Origin: Hungatella sp. UBA5982
GTDB lineage: Bacteria > Bacillota > Clostridia > Lachnospirales > Lachnospiraceae
Reading direction: 5' to 3'
Assembly: GCA_002429965.1 (NCBI GenBank)
Contig: DJBG01000158.1
Span: 5,691-15,074, forward strand
Length of the DNA stretch: 9,384 nt
Numbering within the stretch: position 1 is the stretch's first letter; each line of letters opens with the position of its first letter. The notes under the pieces were generated by a model. That model saw only the letters and a program-made list of their open reading frames with translations, was not told the DNA's origin and did no database searches. Shown piece by piece: positions 6,799 through 9,384 of the stretch. The position numbers and the translations under genes were made by a program.

Positions 6799-6827
6799 AA
6801 TATACCACGCACTGCGTGGTTTGTAAA
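6799..6827 (-). promoter_or_regulatory. Promoter of the antisense RNA, with a palindrome in its spacer
   Basis: Read on the minus strand: TTTACA (6827-6822), a 17-base spacer and TATATT (6804-6799). The start would be near 6792. The whole spacer is filled by a perfect interrupted palindrome (6804-6820), which could be an operator. Confidence 0.6.
6804..6820. repeat. Perfect inverted repeat, 8-bp arms
   Basis: ACCACGCA, one central C, then TGCGTGGT. Its position between the -35 and -10 boxes of the antisense promoter suggests a repressor site. On the plus strand it lies 20 bases before the small ORF at 6841, and could instead form an mRNA hairpin. Confidence 0.6.
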
Positions 6828-6840
6828 GGAGCGATTTTAT

Positions 6841-6975
6841 ATGGGTTATCCTAAAAGTAACATAGAAGGATTAGCTCCGTTTGGTACATTGGACTATTTA
6901 TGGATGAAATATCGTTGTATCAGGTTTTTACAAATAGTAAATTTGAAAACAATTCGGATGCGTTGGAATTTATGA
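6841..6975 (+). CDS. Small hypothetical protein, possibly a frameshifted remnant
   Basis: This 44-residue ORF begins MGYPKSNIEGLAPFGTLDYL. It has AAAGGAG 10 bases upstream and ends 11 bases before a terminator-like hairpin, which makes a plausible short transcription unit. However, the second half reads poorly (basic, RFLQIVNLKTIRMRW). From 6900 another frame reads more naturally (MDEISLYQVFTNSKF...DALEFMKLDDKE) until it runs into the hairpin. A single one-base shift near 6895-6905 would join the two good halves, so this may be a broken gene. I do not recognise either half. Confidence 0.3.
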   Translation: MGYPKSNIEGLAPFGTLDYLWMKYRCIRFLQIVNLKTIRMRWNL

Positions 6976-6986
6976 AATTAGATGAT

Positions 6987-7031
6987 AAAGAGATTGGAGT
7001 ATTTCCATTTTGGAAGCCGTCTCTTTTTTTT
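6987..7031 (+). terminator. Terminator-like hairpin with eight T
   Basis: AAAGAGA (6987-6993) pairs with TCTCTTT (7020-7026), enclosing an inner TTCCA-TTT-TGGAA type hairpin, and is followed by T at 7024-7031. The internal TTGGA / TTCCA / TTGGA series also allows an alternative upstream pairing (TGGA...TCCA). It would end transcripts coming from the 6841 ORF. Confidence 0.55.
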
Positions 7032-7153
7032 GTTTGCTCGGCATGGGGAGGTCCTGCAGGCGAAGTTTTTTTCGTAATAACCTCCAACTAAATGGTCATG
7101 GTCTTTCGTTGTTTCACCCTAAATTTCCTAACGGAAATCATAAGAAAAAGGGA
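7032..7153. other. Spacer with inverted repeats, no gene seen
   Basis: GGAGGT (7047-7052) can pair with ACCTCC (7080-7085), enclosing the palindrome CCTGCAGG (7053-7060) and a CGAA...TTCG hairpin (7061-7074). A further ATTTCC-TAAC-GGAAAT hairpin lies at 7123-7138. No T-box, riboswitch or tRNA signature was recognised. Confidence 0.35.
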
Positions 7154-7182
7154 TTGCAATCTACCTGCATTCATGTTATTAT
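7154..7182 (+). promoter_or_regulatory. Promoter of tdh-kbl with extended -10
   Basis: TTGCAA (7154-7159), a 17-base spacer and TATTAT (7177-7182), with TG at 7174-7175 one base before the -10 (extended -10). The predicted transcript start is near 7189, leaving a leader of about 95 bases. Confidence 0.7.
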
Positions 7183-7188
7183 GTCCCT

Positions 7189-7283
7189 GAGGGGGAGACA
7201 TTAAAAGGGAAAGTGTCTGCGTATAAAAGACATTTTTCGTCTCACAAAGACATATAAAGTAATAAGAAAGGTGGAGGTTTACA
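7189..7283 (+). promoter_or_regulatory. tdh leader with several alternative short hairpins
   Basis: The motif AGACA occurs at 7196, 7228 and 7248, and its partner (TG)TCT or GTCT at 7214-7218 and 7239-7242. These give exclusive pairings: 7196-7200 with 7214-7218; 7212-7218 with 7228-7234, followed by a T5 run at 7233-7237; 7228-7231 with 7239-7242; and 7239-7242 with 7248-7251. The second resembles a weak intrinsic terminator. The ribosome binding site GGTGGAGG (7270-7277) is 3' of all of them. Function is unknown; the family of any RNA element was not recognised. Confidence 0.35.
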
Positions 7284-8330
7284 ATGAAAGAAAGAATGAT
7301 GTATGCAATTGTAAAAGAACAGGCGGCGAGTGGTCTGGCGCTCAGAGAGGTACCCATTCCCGTTACGGGGGAAAATGATGTGAAGATAAAGATTCACTAC
7401 ACATCAATCTGCGGTACGGATTTACATATCTATAACTGGGATAAGTGGTCTCAGGAAACGATAAAACCGCCGATGACCATCGGACACGAATTTGTTGGTG
7501 AAATCGTGGAGATGGGCAGCCTGGTGAAGGAATTTAAAATCGGCGATATCGTATCAGGTGAGGGCCATATCGTATGTGGGCACTGCCGTAACTGTAAAGC
7601 AGGAAAACGACATCTCTGCAAAAATACCGTCGGCGTAGGGGTAAACCGTGACGGAGCATTTGCACAGTATCTGGTGATTCCACAGACCAATGTCATCGTC
7701 TGTGAGCCGGGAATTCCCCAGGAATTATGCTCATCCTTTGATCCGTTGGGCAATGCGGTACATACCGCTTTATCCTTTGATATGGTGGGAGAGGATGTGC
7801 TGATCACAGGAGCCGGTCCTATCGGAATCATGGCTGCGGCGATTTGCCGCCATGTGGGAGCCAAACATGTGGTGATCACGGATGTCAATGATTACCGGCT
7901 GAACCTGGTCCGGGAAATCTGCGATGCCCATACTGTCAATGTAGCCAGGGAGAGCTTAGAAGATAAGATGCGGGAGCTTCATATCGAGGAAGGTTTTGAT
8001 ATCGGACTTGAGATGTCCGGCAGTGGTCAGGCGTTTAATTCAATGATTGACCATATGTACAACGGCGGCAAGATTGCGGTTCTGGGACTTCAGGGAAGCG
8101 ATACCGTGGTGCCATGGAATAAGATCGTGATTAACTGTCTGCAGTTAAAGGGAATTTATGGAAGAGAAATGTTTGAAACCTGGTACAAGATGATGGCCAT
8201 GTTAAACAGCGGTCTTGAGATAGAGAAGATAATCACCCACAAATTCGATTTCCGGGAGTTCCAGAAGGGCTTTGACGTAATGAACAGCGGACAGTGCGGA
8301 AAGGTTGTTCTGGACTGGACGAAGGTCTGA
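7284..8330 (+). CDS. tdh: L-threonine 3-dehydrogenase
   Basis: This zinc-dependent medium-chain dehydrogenase oxidises L-threonine with NAD+ to 2-amino-3-oxobutanoate. It has 348 residues, against about 341 for E. coli Tdh. Catalytic zinc ligands are C43 (SICGTDLH) and H68-E69 (GHEF); structural zinc ligands are C98, C101, C104 and C112. The Rossmann fold has GAGPIG at 176-181, with acidic D200 ending the next strand (VVITD), consistent with NAD rather than NADP. The YNWDKW segment (50-55) is typical of Tdh and helps separate it from sorbitol or butanediol dehydrogenases. GGTGGAGG lies 6 bases before the ATG; M5 or M6 are less favoured. kbl follows after 78 bases with no promoter seen, so the pair is probably one operon for threonine-to-glycine catabolism. 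Confidence 0.93.
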   Translation: MKERMMYAIVKEQAASGLALREVPIPVTGENDVKIKIHYTSICGTDLHIYNWDKWSQETIKPPMTIGHEFVGEIVEMGSLVKEFKIGDIVSGEGHIVCGHCRNCKAGKRHLCKNTVGVGVNRDGAFAQYLVIPQTNVIVCEPGIPQELCSSFDPLGNAVHTALSFDMVGEDVLITGAGPIGIMAAAICRHVGAKHVVITDVNDYRLNLVREICDAHTVNVARESLEDKMRELHIEEGFDIGLEMSGSGQAFNSMIDHMYNGGKIAVLGLQGSDTVVPWNKIVINCLQLKGIYGREMFETWYKMMAMLNSGLEIEKIITHKFDFREFQKGFDVMNSGQCGKVVLDWTKV

Positions 8331-8408
8331 AAGAGGAAGGGAAGAACGAATTGACAAGGGTGAGGTTATTCAGCCGGACTTGGAAAAAAACGATAGGAGA
8401 GAAGTTAT

Positions 8409-9363
8409 ATGTTGAAAAAAGCATTAAACTATTTTAAAGAAGCGGTAGAGCAGGCCAAGGGAGACGGAACTTACAAGGAGGAGCGCATTATCACAACTCC
8501 CCAGAGGAGCAGAATCAATACTACGAAGACAGAAAATGTCATCAATATGTGTGCCAACAATTATCTTGGACTTTCTGACAACCAGGAGATTATAGAGGCG
8601 GCCAAAGCCACTTATGATACATGGGGATACGGCTTGTCTTCCGTACGTTTCATCTGCGGAACCCAGGGGATACACAAAGAACTGGAAGCAAAAATCTCTT
8701 CCTTCCTGGGCATGGATGATACGATTTTGTACTCCTCCTGCTTCGATGCCAACGGAGGCTTATTTGAGACACTGCTGACGGAGGAAGATGCGGTGATCAG
8801 CGATGCGTTAAATCATGCCAGCATCATCGACGGCGTGCGTTTATGCAGGGCAAAGCGCTTTCGTTATGCCAATAATAATATGGAGGAGTTAGAACAGTGC
8901 TTAAAGGATTCCCAGGATGCCAGGATACGTCTGATTGCCACAGACGGTGTATTTTCCATGGACGGCATTGTGGCAGATTTAGAAGCCGTCTGTGATCTGG
9001 CTGACAAGTACGACGCGCTGGTTATGGTTGATGACAGCCATGCGGTAGGATTTATGGGAAGGCTTGGCAAAGGCACACCCGAGCACTGCGGCGTCATGGG
9101 CCGGGTGGATATCATCACCGGTACACTGGGCAAGGCCCTGGGTGGAGCCAGCGGCGGATATACCAGCGCCAGGCAGGAAATCGTGGATTTGCTCCGCCAG
9201 AAGAGCAGACCATATCTGTTTTCCAATACCGTAGCACCTGCAATCGCCGGCGGGGCCTTAAAGACCTTTGAAATTCTGGAGCGGAGCACGGAGTACAGGG
9301 ACCGCGTTCATGAAAATACCCGTTATTTCAGAGGGAAGATAAAAGAGGTGGGATTTGATATTA
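8409..9363 (+). CDS. kbl: Glycine C-acetyltransferase (2-amino-3-ketobutyrate CoA ligase), 3' end missing
   Basis: This is a PLP-dependent alpha-oxoamine synthase that splits 2-amino-3-oxobutanoate with CoA into glycine and acetyl-CoA, completing threonine breakdown after Tdh. About 318 of an expected 398 residues are present. Visible features are [10 protein letters not shown] (47-56), [10 protein letters not shown] (84-93), H136 in [10 protein letters not shown]208 and H211 in [10 protein letters not shown], and the PLP-binding lysine K242 in [10 protein letters not shown], then RPYLFSNT (267-274). The start ATG has AGGAGA 9 bases upstream. The frame runs to the window edge without a stop, but I end the gene at 9363 because the following 21 bases look like sequencing adapter; the residues they encode (IGRASC) do not fit the family. 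The missing part is the C-terminal small domain. Confidence 0.93.
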
Positions 9364-9384
9364 AGATCGGAAGAGCGTCGTGTA
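9364..9384. other. Illumina TruSeq adapter remnant at the contig end
   Basis: The final 21 bases begin AGATCGGAAGAGC and continue GTCGTGTA, exactly the start of the standard TruSeq adapter read-through sequence. The kbl reading frame continues through it but loses family likeness at the same point. These bases should be trimmed and not treated as part of kbl. Confidence 0.93.

Noticed and set aside
6900..7091. 63-codon ORF as an independent gene
   Set aside because: No ribosome binding site at 6900, and a terminator-like hairpin with eight T lies in the middle of it; treated only as a possible frameshifted continuation of the 6841 ORF.
7189..7283. T-box or glycine riboswitch controlling tdh-kbl
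   Set aside because: No T-box GGTGGNACCGCG-like antiterminator bulge and no glycine aptamer core were seen in the leader on the plus strand.
7088..7357. 89-codon minus-strand ORF over the tdh promoter and start
   Set aside because: It covers the tdh promoter, leader and first codons, has no plausible ribosome binding site, and its composition is that of an antisense shadow.
7451..7888. 145-codon minus-strand ORF inside tdh
   Set aside because: It lies wholly antisense to a well-supported dehydrogenase gene and has no independent signals.
8351..8356. TTGACA between tdh and kbl as a possible kbl promoter
   Set aside because: The bases 17 downstream (CCGGAC) do not resemble a -10 box, so kbl is more likely cotranscribed with tdh.
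8864..9289. 141-codon minus-strand ORF inside kbl
   Set aside because: It is antisense to kbl, whose PLP lysine and other motifs are intact; the long frame follows from codon bias.

Overview
The window looks like one short assembled contig from a low-to-mid GC Firmicute, most likely a Clostridia/Lachnospiraceae member. The reasons are AGGAGG-type ribosome binding sites, GKWYY-type cell-wall-binding repeats, an ecfA1-ecfA2-ecfT-truA-rplM-rpsI gene order of the Bacillus/Clostridium type, and a clostridial-style small hydrophobic type I toxin. Both ends are cut. The first gene enters from outside on the left. The last 21 bases on the right match an Illumina TruSeq adapter and are not genomic.

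Layout: (1) 2-1006, the 3' part of a secreted cell-wall-binding protein, closed by a strong, probably bidirectional terminator. (2) 1059-1466 on the minus strand, a small four-helix membrane protein that appears frameshifted near its 5' end. (3) 1516-5196, a promoter followed by ecfA1, ecfA2, ecfT and truA packed tightly. The first three make the shared energising module of group II ECF vitamin/metal importers; no substrate-binding S component is present. TruA has a C-terminal extension of about 96 residues beyond the normal enzyme. (4) 5197-5322, a spacer with two hairpins that looks like a dispersed intergenic element. (5) 5323-6373, a perfect-consensus promoter, a structured leader (candidate L13 leader), rplM and rpsI, and a perfect-stem terminator.

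(6) 6374-7153 is an AT-rich accessory spacer. It holds a type I toxin-antitoxin locus: a 29-residue hydrophobic peptide whose Shine-Dalgarno is buried in a hairpin, facing a convergent antisense RNA with its own promoter and terminator. Downstream are a small hypothetical ORF and another terminator. (7) 7154 to the end holds an extended -10 promoter and a leader with several mutually exclusive short hairpins, followed by tdh and kbl. Tdh oxidises L-threonine to 2-amino-3-oxobutanoate and Kbl cleaves that with CoA to glycine and acetyl-CoA. kbl is cut off at about residue 318 of roughly 398.

The core genes are ordinary. The parts worth a second look are the type I toxin-antitoxin region with a palindrome in the antisense promoter, the TruA extension, the structured leaders, and the adapter at the contig end.
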